Source: Enterobacter sp. BIGb0383 (GTDB taxonomy: Bacteria > Pseudomonadota > Gammaproteobacteria > Enterobacterales > Enterobacteriaceae). From it: a DNA stretch of 64,000 bases. A program made the position numbers and the translations under genes. A model generated the notes under the pieces. That model did no database searches. It worked only from the letters and a program-made list of their open reading frames with translations, and had not been told where the DNA came from. This document shows positions 53,869 through 61,602 of this stretch, piece by piece. How positions within the stretch are numbered: the stretch's first letter is position 1; each line of letters starts with the position of its first letter. The stretch is taken from contig NZ_RJKQ01000001.1 in the NCBI RefSeq assembly GCF_003751845.1, forward strand, positions 992,001 through 1,056,000, written 5' to 3'.

Positions 53869-54669
53869 TTATTTCGTCACGTCGGCACCAAACCATTTTT
53901 CGGACAGCGCCTTGAGGCTACCGTCTTTTTGCATGTCGGCAATCGCATCGTCGATAGCCTTCAGCAGGTCTTCATTGCCTTTACGCAGGGCAACACCGGC
54001 TTCCTGACGGGAGAAGGGTTCACCGGCAACGGCCAGGGTATCTTTGGTCTTTTTCACCAGATCCAGCGCCGCCAGACGGTCTACCAGAATGGCATCCACG
54101 CGGCCAACGCGCAGATCCTGGTATTTGGTCGGGTCATCATCATAGGTACGGATGTCCACGCCCTGAACGTTAGCGCGCAGCCACTCTTCGTAGTTGGTTC
54201 CCAGACCCACACCGACTTTTTTACCTTTCAGGTCGGCAGAAGATTTAATGGAGGACTCATTGCCCTTTTTCACCAGCGCCTGAATACCGGAGACGGTGTA
54301 GGCCGTGGAGAAATCATACTTCTTCTTACGCTCATCGGAGATGGTCACCTGATTGATCACCACGTCAATGCGCTTAGAGTCGAGCGAGGCCAGCATGCCG
54401 TCCCATTTGGTCGGTTTCAGAGACGCTTTCAGGCCCAGATGCTGCGCCAGAGATTCAGCGAACTCCACCTCAAAGCCGGTGAGCTTACCGTCATCGCCCT
54501 GGAAGCTGAACGGCGGATAGGTGCCTTCAAGCCCCACCAGCAGCGTGCCGCGCTCTTTCACTTTGCCTAACAGATTTTCTGCCGCGAAGCTGGCGGTACT
54601 CATTCCCGCCACCAGTGCAACAGCCATGACGCCCATCAGCGCCTGACGACCCACGCGTGCTAATTTCAT
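53869..54669 (-). CDS. tcyJ: L-cystine-binding periplasmic protein (FliY)
   Basis: This 266-residue periplasmic protein, also called FliY, has a signal peptide ending at SFA-AENLL. The mature protein is a family 3 amino acid binder: TLLVGLEGTYPPFSFQGDDGKLTGFEVEFAE, KPTKWDGMLASLDSKRIDVVINQVTISDERKKKYDFS. It delivers cystine to TcyL/TcyN. I use the ATG at 54667-54669 behind GGGGTG; a GTG two codons earlier is possible. It follows fliZ in the fliAZY cluster. Confidence 0.96.
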   Translation of the reverse strand: MKLARVGRQALMGVMAVALVAGMSTASFAAENLLGKVKERGTLLVGLEGTYPPFSFQGDDGKLTGFEVEFAESLAQHLGLKASLKPTKWDGMLASLDSKRIDVVINQVTISDERKKKYDFSTAYTVSGIQALVKKGNESSIKSSADLKGKKVGVGLGTNYEEWLRANVQGVDIRTYDDDPTKYQDLRVGRVDAILVDRLAALDLVKKTKDTLAVAGEPFSRQEAGVALRKGNEDLLKAIDDAIADMQKDGSLKALSEKWFGADVTK

Positions 54670-54755
54670 AGTCACCCCAATATTATTAAAATGACGGTAG
54701 TGTAGTGAGTCGGTGAGGTCATCACCAACATCACTTCGCTACATCTTATGCACTT

Positions 54756-55307
54756 TTAATATATATCAGAAGTTGAATTGAGCACGATATTACGGGCAAC
54801 AGGCACCGGCATCTGCGTTTTAAACTGCGCATATTTACGCAGGGCGATGCGGTAGTTGTTGGTGCTGGTTGATGGCAGCCAGGGTTCGAGGTTTTCATCG
54901 ATAAACCCTTCCTGCAGCAGCGTATGGGAGATGTTATTTTCGTCGAGGTGATTGCCAAGGCGGCGCAGGCGGACAACGTACTCGCGCACGGTGCCGTGGC
55001 TCATTTCGGTTTGTTCAAACAGATACTGTTTAAAACCGATAATGTCGAAGTAGTCGCTGTGTTCCTTGCAATGCAGATCGCCACAGAAGCGGCACAAAGC
55101 CATCCACTCCTGCTGCTCATGCTGCCACTCTGTTTCATCCATCAGCGTATCGAGCCGGGAAATGGCAATTTTATTAACGATTTCCCCGCGGCGGACCAGC
55201 GTAATGCGATCAAGCAATTTGTGGCAGTGGGCGCAATGTGTCTGGCTGTGTTTAAAGTCTTTAAGATAGCGGCTTAGGGGCCGTCTTTTAGATTGCTGCA
55301 CCGTCAT
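54756..55307 (-). CDS. fliZ: Flagellar/biofilm regulator FliZ
   Basis: This 183-residue DNA-binding protein opposes sigma-S at many promoters in E. coli, favouring motility over curli. The sequence matches FliZ: RRPLSRYLKDFKHSQTHCAHCHKLLDRITLVRRG, WMALCRFCGDLHCKEHSDYFDI, and the recombinase-like core helix region VREYVVRLRRLGNHLDENNISHTLL. It lies 60 bases after fliA in the same operon. Confidence 0.96.
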   Translation of the reverse strand: MTVQQSKRRPLSRYLKDFKHSQTHCAHCHKLLDRITLVRRGEIVNKIAISRLDTLMDETEWQHEQQEWMALCRFCGDLHCKEHSDYFDIIGFKQYLFEQTEMSHGTVREYVVRLRRLGNHLDENNISHTLLQEGFIDENLEPWLPSTSTNNYRIALRKYAQFKTQMPVPVARNIVLNSTSDIY

Positions 55308-55367
55308 GATAACTCCTGGTTGTCAATGCATTGTGCGGCATTTGGTGGGGGTGAGGTTATCAGCCCC

Positions 55368-56087
55368 CTATAACTTACCCAGCTTGGTTCGCAGACGTTT
55401 AATGGCCTGGCTGTGCAGCTGGCTGACCCTTGATTCTCCCACTTCCAGTACCGCACCAATCTCTTTGAGATTAAGCTCTTCCTGGTAGTAGAGCGTCAGT
55501 ACCAGCTGTTCGCGTTCCGGTAAGGCTTCAATCGCCTCCATGACGCGATGGCGCAAATTGCCCTCCATCAGCTGGTGCAGCGGGTTTTCCTGTTGGTTGT
55601 CTTCCGTGACCAGCTCGATACTGTCGCCGTGCTCTTCTCGCCACTCATCGTAGGAGAACAGCTGGCTGTTATTGGTATCGAGCAGCATCTGCCGGTAGTC
55701 TTCAACAGAAACAGCAAGGCGTTGTGCAACTTCCGTCTCCGTTGCGTTACGTCCCAGCTCCTGCTCCAGTTGCCCTATCGCCTGTGCCACTTCGCGGGCG
55801 TTGCGGCGGACGCTGCGCGGCACCCAGTCACGGCTGCGCAGTTCGTCCAGCATCGCACCACGAATACGCTGCACTGCGTAAGTCGTAAATGCCGTTCCTT
55901 GCAGAGCGTCATACCGTTCTACTGCGTTCAGTAGTCCGATACCGCCCGCCTGCAGCAGGTCGTCTAGCTCCACACTCGCCGGCAATCGCACCTGGAGGCG
56001 CAATGCTTCGTGACGCACCAGTGGTACATAACGCTGCCACAGCGAGTGTTTATCCATTACACCTTCAGCGGTATACATTGAATTCAC
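55368..56087 (-). CDS. fliA: Flagellar sigma factor FliA (sigma-28)
   Basis: The 239-residue sigma factor has region 2 (SVELDDLLQAGGIGLLNAVERYDALQGTAFTTYAVQRIRGAMLDELRSRDW), region 3 and region 4 (LPEREQLVLTLYYQEELNLKEIGAVLEVGESRVSQLHSQAIKRLR). It directs class III genes such as tar-cheRBYZ and fliC. The start is GTG at 56085-56087, as in E. coli, giving NSMYTAEGVMDKHSLWQRYVP. A sigma-28 promoter lies just upstream. Confidence 0.98.
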   Translation of the reverse strand: MNSMYTAEGVMDKHSLWQRYVPLVRHEALRLQVRLPASVELDDLLQAGGIGLLNAVERYDALQGTAFTTYAVQRIRGAMLDELRSRDWVPRSVRRNAREVAQAIGQLEQELGRNATETEVAQRLAVSVEDYRQMLLDTNNSQLFSYDEWREEHGDSIELVTEDNQQENPLHQLMEGNLRHRVMEAIEALPEREQLVLTLYYQEELNLKEIGAVLEVGESRVSQLHSQAIKRLRTKLGKL

Positions 56088-56113
56088 GATAAACAAGCCC
56101 TGCGTTTGTTGAG

Positions 56114-56140
56114 TTATCGGCACAATTATCCGATTCTGTA
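56114..56140 (-). promoter_or_regulatory. Sigma-28 promoter of fliAZ
   Basis: On the minus strand TACA (56137-56140), 15 bases, GCCGATAA (56114-56121): a perfect -10 and a one-mismatch -35. It gives fliA autoregulation. A TTGACA at 56225-56230 further upstream may belong to the FlhDC-activated sigma-70 promoter, but its -10 is poor. Confidence 0.78.
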
Positions 56141-56366
56141 GGGCGTTTAATCGGATGAATAGTGGGTGAAATGAGGGGTTATTCTTAGGTTATGCCGTGG
56201 TAAATCGACTTATTTGCCACAATTTGTCAAATTTGTGTAAAAATCACATTATTTATCAAGGCATTACCCACCAGCGATGAAAATTTACATTACTGGCCCA
56301 GAGTACGACATCCGACCACGCCTAAGCCAAATTGTGATATCGCACAGTTAATGTATACAAAGTAGA

Positions 56367-57056
56367 CTATAACAATTCATAGCGCATTAAATGCGCCTTA
56401 ATATCGTCTGCAGAACAGTGCATCAAAACGTCAATAATTGACAGATTCGGCTGGAATGGGTGATTTCCTTGTGGATAAACAATCTCCTGCATTTTAAGGA
56501 ATGACAAATCCAGGCCATGTGACGCAAAAAGCTCCTGCTGATAAAGATGTCTGCCACCAATGCTGTTGATGTACTGCTTGCCGCCAACCGCGAGGCATAA
56601 ATTGATCACCTTTTCTGCCGCGCCGTCAGGACGCGGGTAGCTTAGCTCACTGGATAAACGAATTTTCGGCGCCAAATCCAGCCAGCTAAAAATCTCCCTA
56701 AAGGCCCGCAGGCACATCTGCGGAATAGAACGTTCTGGTGACAATAAAACCCGCTCTACGAGCGGATAAATATCGTTAAAGTAGGGTTTCTTGCTATAGG
56801 CCTGCTGAATCGTCTTGAGCACCTTCTCAACATCGTTTGAAAACTGTAGTTCATTGATTTTTAGGAAGGAAGAGGCTCCCGGCACGGGAACGGTAAAGCG
56901 CTTCGCTTCACCGTCCACCAGCACATTATTACGATTGATATAACCCTGCTTAATATAGTTAACATCATCGTAAATAATAAACGTATCGACCGCATTAATC
57001 AGTTGAAAGTATCCCAGATAAGGGAAAAGGTACGGCTGCATAATACCGACTTTCAT
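56367..57056 (-). CDS. WbqC family protein
   Basis: The 229-residue protein opens with MKVGIMQPYLFPYLGYFQLI, followed by DTFIIYDDVNYIKQGYINRN, SYPRPDGAAEKVINLC and YPQGNHPFQPNLSIIDVLMH, the full signature of the WbqC family. Members occur in O-antigen and flagellin-glycan clusters and are suspected of modifying amino sugars, but no reaction is firmly established. It is the last gene of the island, overlaps the FkbM gene by 4 bases, and no intrinsic terminator is visible before fliA. Confidence 0.85.
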   Translation of the reverse strand: MKVGIMQPYLFPYLGYFQLINAVDTFIIYDDVNYIKQGYINRNNVLVDGEAKRFTVPVPGASSFLKINELQFSNDVEKVLKTIQQAYSKKPYFNDIYPLVERVLLSPERSIPQMCLRAFREIFSWLDLAPKIRLSSELSYPRPDGAAEKVINLCLAVGGKQYINSIGGRHLYQQELFASHGLDLSFLKMQEIVYPQGNHPFQPNLSIIDVLMHCSADDIKAHLMRYELL

Positions 57057-58132
57057 AGCCCTACCTGGCCTGATGAATCAACCGGAACGAAGTAATAAAC
57101 GGATTCCAGCAGTCCTTCAGTGTAGTGTCGGAGGTAGATACGATAATCCTGCCGATAACTCAGCACCTGCTCCGGTAATTTCCAGAGATCGTCGTACTTG
57201 TGATAGCAGCAAACGGCCAGCAGAGGATGCTGCTGCTGAATAATATTTTTGGCACCGGCCAGGGCCTGGGACTCATAACCTTCAATGTCCAGCTTTATCC
57301 AGGTCACCTCTCCTAACGACAAATCGTCAAGGCATTCAACGGCAACGGTAATATCACCGGTTTCACTGATCCTTGAGGCCGTACCGGCAGAGGCAAAACG
57401 CAGGGTTTCTTTACGATCGGACACGCCACACGGGTAGAAGTGAATCCTTCGGGCATCCGCCAGGCGCTTTTTCACCATCGCAAACTGCTCCGGCTCCGGC
57501 TCAAAGACATGCGCTGACTGATAATCAGGGAAACGCCGGATAAACTCAGCGGTTGTTTCACCATCGTAGCTTCCGCAGTCGACAAAATGTGACGTGAACG
57601 GCGACACGAAGGGGACATCAAAATACTGCTCATGAATGCGACAGGTGAATCCGGATAAGCACTCTAATGAATTGGTCAGTCTGAAATTGACCAGCGCATC
57701 AAATGTCTCGCGGGATTTATCATCCGCAAGTTTCTCCCTGATACGATCATAGCGCACGCGTTCTGCAATATAGTCACGCTGAAAAGCCTCCTGATGATAC
57801 CAGGAGGGCTTCGTGAGCAGATGTGAAAATTGCTGGTAGAAACGGAAGTAATCCATCTGCTGAACGCCCTTTTCCGCCAGCACCCGCCAGGCGGTTAAGG
57901 GTCGGGCATCGACAACGGCACAAACCACCAGAGCATCTTCAGGCACCTGGTGAAGTTTGATCACCGGCAGCCCCGCTATTTCACGCTCACTGACTCTGTC
58001 GTCGATAAACCCATCCAGGGTAAATTTTTCGGCAATCTCTTTGCCATACGGCGTAACGCCAAAGATATAGCGAGGACGCTTTTGCGCCATAAATTCCTGA
58101 AAAAAAAGGGCACTCTCTGAGCTAGTTAGCAT
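57053..58132 (-). CDS. FkbM family methyltransferase with N-terminal Rossmann-like domain
   Basis: The 359-residue protein has an N-terminal nucleotide-binding-like part (about 20-75: YIFGVTPYGKEIAEKF, GFIDDRVSEREIAGLPVIKL, similar to PglD/sugar-acyltransferase N-domains). A C-terminal FkbM methyltransferase domain follows (about 180-345), with SAM-binding VDCGSYDGETTAEF, the acidic HVFEPEPEQF, and VTWIKLDIEGYESQALAGA. It likely O-methylates a sugar. I use the ATG at 58130-58132, after the stop of the preceding gene, because earlier codons overlap its HAD domain; the ribosome site is only moderate. Confidence 0.82.
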   Translation of the reverse strand: MLTSSESALFFQEFMAQKRPRYIFGVTPYGKEIAEKFTLDGFIDDRVSEREIAGLPVIKLHQVPEDALVVCAVVDARPLTAWRVLAEKGVQQMDYFRFYQQFSHLLTKPSWYHQEAFQRDYIAERVRYDRIREKLADDKSRETFDALVNFRLTNSLECLSGFTCRIHEQYFDVPFVSPFTSHFVDCGSYDGETTAEFIRRFPDYQSAHVFEPEPEQFAMVKKRLADARRIHFYPCGVSDRKETLRFASAGTASRISETGDITVAVECLDDLSLGEVTWIKLDIEGYESQALAGAKNIIQQQHPLLAVCCYHKYDDLWKLPEQVLSYRQDYRIYLRHYTEGLLESVYYFVPVDSSGQVGL

Positions 58133-58151
58133 GGCATTATTCTTCTGTTCA

Positions 58152-59429
58152 TTAACGCAGGAAAAATTCAACGGCATCCGTATCGATCGCCACCGTATTC
58201 GGGATCTGGCTGACATCCAGGCGCTCAGGGAAATAGTTATCGATAAACAGCGAGTACGGCGCAATAAATGCAGACTTTTTCTCCCCGCGGGTTAAATGAA
58301 TAATTTCATCAAACAGGGAAACGGCAATGGCCGCCTTTTCAAGGGAAGCCTGCGGCACGGTCTCATGGCGGGTGATCAGCCGGACAGGAATACCCTGTCT
58401 GCGACACTGATAGATAAATGCCATCACCGTCGGAACCGCTTCACCATCGATAATCAAGGTATCATCGAGATCGACATAGACCTGCGTAAAGGCACAGTCG
58501 CTGCGCGTCCGGCTAATGATACTGCGATCGATTATCGTAATGGCGGAATTAGGAAGCGCGGTGACATCCCGGCCCATAAAGTCATGAAGCGCCATAAGCG
58601 GCAGGTTCACGCCGCGTGCGCGCTGGAACACCATTGCGCCCGCCACACGACATGAGACTTCCAGCAACTTCCACTGCCCATCGCGGTCCCGCTTCAGCTG
58701 CACAAACCACGGTCCACGCAGAACCAGACGCTGGTTAATTAATGTCACAATCGCCGTAACCTCTGCATCCAGCGGTACCGTGCGCGATCGCATACTGATA
58801 CCGGCTCTGACACGCTCGCGGGTGCGCGGCCCGGACCAGATGAGCTGTCGATTACGATCGGTAAAGCAATCGACGGTGATTTCATCCCCCGGCAAATATT
58901 CTACGATCACGGCATCGCTGACGCGTTCGAGCGCGCCCGCAAGCGCCTCAGGACTGCTCACGCGTTCAATGCCGTTCCCACCCTGCCCGCAGTCGGGTTT
59001 AACAATAACCGGCCAGCGGTCTATCTCTGCCGCACTATGGTAGCGCGCCGGCGTCCACGGACAGTCGGCGAAGCGTTCATAGGTAGCGGATTTATGCCGG
59101 AGTATCCTGGCCGTTTCAGTATGACCATTAACAAGATACCAGCTCGCTCCCTTGTTTAACTCTGCCAGCTTCTGCGCGACGGAATCATGGGTGGCAAAAA
59201 CCACATCAACGCGATAGTGAGCAATCAGCGCTTCAAAGCGGCTCAGAAAGTTCTCTTCACTGATATTCGGCAGATCGCCGGCATAGTCTTCAAAGCGAAA
59301 CTCACCGTGATCGCTGACGCTTGATGCGCCTACCAGTTTATCGACGTGTAATGAGTAGCGCAGCGCCTGATAAATTTCGCCGGCATTCTCCGACCCACAG
59401 GGGAATACCAGTACGTTAAGCTTTTTCAT
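58152..59429 (-). CDS. ATP-grasp ligase fused to a HAD-type domain
   Basis: The 425-residue protein joins two domains. Residues 1-300 form an ATP-grasp fold: LNVLVFPCGSENAGEIYQAL, WPVIVKPDCGQGGNGIERV (ATP-binding loop), VEYLPGDEITVDCF and KLLEVSCRVAGA (metal-binding Glu). Residues 315-425 look like a HAD phosphatase: VYVDLDDTLIIDGE with the DxD nucleophile motif, VRLITRHE and SLFIDNYFPER with a late Asp. Such ligases join a carboxylate to an amine, which would suit acylation of an amino sugar; the product is not known. The ATG at 59427-59429 follows GGGAGAAGG. It overlaps the upstream gene by 14 bases. Confidence 0.8.
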   Translation of the reverse strand: MKKLNVLVFPCGSENAGEIYQALRYSLHVDKLVGASSVSDHGEFRFEDYAGDLPNISEENFLSRFEALIAHYRVDVVFATHDSVAQKLAELNKGASWYLVNGHTETARILRHKSATYERFADCPWTPARYHSAAEIDRWPVIVKPDCGQGGNGIERVSSPEALAGALERVSDAVIVEYLPGDEITVDCFTDRNRQLIWSGPRTRERVRAGISMRSRTVPLDAEVTAIVTLINQRLVLRGPWFVQLKRDRDGQWKLLEVSCRVAGAMVFQRARGVNLPLMALHDFMGRDVTALPNSAITIIDRSIISRTRSDCAFTQVYVDLDDTLIIDGEAVPTVMAFIYQCRRQGIPVRLITRHETVPQASLEKAAIAVSLFDEIIHLTRGEKKSAFIAPYSLFIDNYFPERLDVSQIPNTVAIDTDAVEFFLR

Positions 59430-60405
59430 CCTTCTCCCCGTCCGTGCTGGCGATCCACGCCAGAATAGTATCCGCAATGGTATTCATATCCGCCAGGTCG
59501 TAACGATGATCGACAGGCAGAGGGATGAGATAATCAATATAGTCCTGCTCAACATCGCCTGGACGCACGCGCGCGGCCGCATCCTGCCAGAACGTCGCCG
59601 TGTAAATCCGCGCTGCGTACAGGCTTTGGCGCAACCCCTCGCGGCGTAGCAACAGGGGATAACAAAGCGGCCCATAGGGCTGACTCTCAGGAAGCGGCAA
59701 GGCATTCAGATGCCGGAGCCTGGACTGCAGGTAGCGGAAATTACGCAGCCTTGCCTGCTCTACGAGCGGATAATCGACATTGCCCAGCAGCGTTTGCGTC
59801 AGCAGACTCATTCCACTGCCCGGCAGCGCGCATAAGCTATTTTCAGCCTGTTTATAGGCGTCAAAACCCGCTTCGGCTCCACGGGCTAAGCGCAGGAGCA
59901 GATGCTCCGCGGCGGGCAATGCCGCCTGCTCAGGCAGGATGACGGGAACACCGCTAACCAGCAGGCCGCCATCCGGCACGCCAAAAAATTTTCGCGGCGA
60001 GTAGAGGGTCGCCAGCACCTCACGGGGCGGTGCAAAGAAGGCCTGAGAACGATCCAGAATCAGCTGCGATGGATTGAAGCGCTGCAGTAACGCCTGCTCT
60101 TGTTCATCGCAGAGGCCAAAATAGTTAACGTACAGCAGCCATTCCCCCGGGCCTAATGTCAGGCCAGGTTCAGGATTGAACCGGGTATCCAGCGAATAGA
60201 AATGTACCGGTACGTTCAGCCAATGCAGCGGTGCCAGCATCGCATCGCAAATCCAGCGCGGCATCCATACCGCCGCAGGCTTTCCCGCCTCAAGCAGGGC
60301 ATAAAAGGCCGCACGTGCCGTATTAAAACGCTCTGCATCCTGGTGGCAGGCCCGCTCTTTTAGCGGCAGCTCCAGCGGGAAATAACCGCCGATGGCATCC
60401 TTCAC
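59416..60405 (-). CDS. Divergent DegT/DnrJ/EryC1/StrS-fold protein
   Basis: This 329-residue protein has a weakly conserved fold-type I aminotransferase pattern. FNTARAAFYALLEAGKP corresponds to the sugar-aminotransferase helix, VWMPRWICDAMLAPL follows, and the probable PLP lysine is Lys139 in LYSPRKFFGVPDGGLLV; LILDRSQAFFA gives the ring-stacking Asp. It is shorter than typical DegT proteins (about 370) and lacks the usual SFH-x-x-K signature, so activity may be altered or lost. It overlaps the VioA-like gene by 4 bases. Confidence 0.72.
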   Translation of the reverse strand: MKDAIGGYFPLELPLKERACHQDAERFNTARAAFYALLEAGKPAAVWMPRWICDAMLAPLHWLNVPVHFYSLDTRFNPEPGLTLGPGEWLLYVNYFGLCDEQEQALLQRFNPSQLILDRSQAFFAPPREVLATLYSPRKFFGVPDGGLLVSGVPVILPEQAALPAAEHLLLRLARGAEAGFDAYKQAENSLCALPGSGMSLLTQTLLGNVDYPLVEQARLRNFRYLQSRLRHLNALPLPESQPYGPLCYPLLLRREGLRQSLYAARIYTATFWQDAAARVRPGDVEQDYIDYLIPLPVDHRYDLADMNTIADTILAWIASTDGEKDEKA

Positions 60406-61559
60406 GCAACGTCACCGCTGGCCGTATGGGCAACGTGCTGCGGCTGCGTCAGGCTGCTGTGCTGACGAATCACCGCCACAACGCGCGCCAGATCCTCGTC
60501 GGTAAGATCCGGGAAAATAGGCAGACACAGCACCTTCGACGCAATATCTCCCGCGACCGGCAGATTATCCGGACTCGCCGACGGCAGATGCCGATACATT
60601 GAGAACGAACTAATCAGCGGGTAGAAGTAGCGGCGGGAATAGATGTCCTGCGCTTTTAACGCCTCATAAAGAGAATCGCGGTCGACAGGATAGGACGCCT
60701 CGACCAGTACCGGGAAGTAAGCGTTATTCCACTCCACGTTATCCGGCGCGTGGAACAGCTTAATGCCGGGGATATCGCCCAGCAATGCGCAGTAGCGCTG
60801 ATAGATACGCTTGCGCGACGCCAGCGCTCCATCAATATGCTGTAGCTGAACCAGGCCGAATGCGGCCTGAACTTCGTTCATTTTGGCGTTGATACCCGGA
60901 GCCACCACGGTGGTCTCGCCCGCAAAGCCAAAGTTTTTCAGGTAGTCGATACGCTGCTTCATCCGCGCGTCCTGGCAGATAATGGCGCCGCCTTCAAAGG
61001 TATTAAAGACCTTTGTCGCGTGGAAGCTTAAAATCGACAGATCGCCGAAGTTCAGTACGCTTTGACCATCCTGCTTAACGCCAAAGGCATGAGCGGCATC
61101 GTAAATCACTTTCAGGCCCCAGGCATCTGCGATGCTCTGGATGCGATCAACATCGCAGGGTATCCCGTAGCAGTGAACGGGCAGGATCGCCGAGGTGGCA
61201 GGCGTAATCAGCTGCTCAATTTTGCTCGGATCGATATTGCAGGTGATCGGATCGATATCCGCAAATACCGGCGTCAGGCCGTTCCACAACAGCGAGTGAG
61301 ACGTGGCCACAAATGAGTACGGCGTGGTGATCACTTCGCCGGTAATGCGCAACGTTTGCAGCGCCGTAAGCAGCGCCAGCGTACCGTTAGAGAACAGTGA
61401 AAGATACTTGACCCCCAGATAGTCCGCCAGCTCCTGTTCCAGCTGCTGATGGAATTGACCGCCGTTGGTCAGATATTTGTTTTGCCAAATCTGCTCCAGA
61501 TAGGGGATAAACTCCTCCAGCGGTGGCAGCAAAGGGCTGGTAACGTAAACATTGCTCAT
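60402..61559 (-). CDS. Sugar 4-aminotransferase, VioA-like (DegT family)
   Basis: The 385-residue PLP enzyme closely follows VioA, the dTDP-4-keto-6-deoxyglucose 4-aminotransferase: VTSPLLPPLEEFIPYLEQIW at the N-terminus, NKYLTNGGQFHQQLE, FSNGTLALLTALQ, VIYDAAHAFGVK (Asp154) and the PLP Lys183 in LSFHATKVFNTFEGG. The predicted product is dTDP-viosamine (4-amino-4,6-dideoxyglucose), also used on Pseudomonas syringae flagellin; a related amino sugar cannot be excluded. The substrate would come from RmlA/RmlB enzymes encoded elsewhere. The ATG is at 61557-61559, 43 bases after the upstream gene. Confidence 0.85.
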   Translation of the reverse strand: MSNVYVTSPLLPPLEEFIPYLEQIWQNKYLTNGGQFHQQLEQELADYLGVKYLSLFSNGTLALLTALQTLRITGEVITTPYSFVATSHSLLWNGLTPVFADIDPITCNIDPSKIEQLITPATSAILPVHCYGIPCDVDRIQSIADAWGLKVIYDAAHAFGVKQDGQSVLNFGDLSILSFHATKVFNTFEGGAIICQDARMKQRIDYLKNFGFAGETTVVAPGINAKMNEVQAAFGLVQLQHIDGALASRKRIYQRYCALLGDIPGIKLFHAPDNVEWNNAYFPVLVEASYPVDRDSLYEALKAQDIYSRRYFYPLISSFSMYRHLPSASPDNLPVAGDIASKVLCLPIFPDLTDEDLARVVAVIRQHSSLTQPQHVAHTASGDVA

Positions 61560-61602
61560 ATCACGCCTCGGTGTTTACACCATAAAAAGTTCGATTGTGT
61601 AT

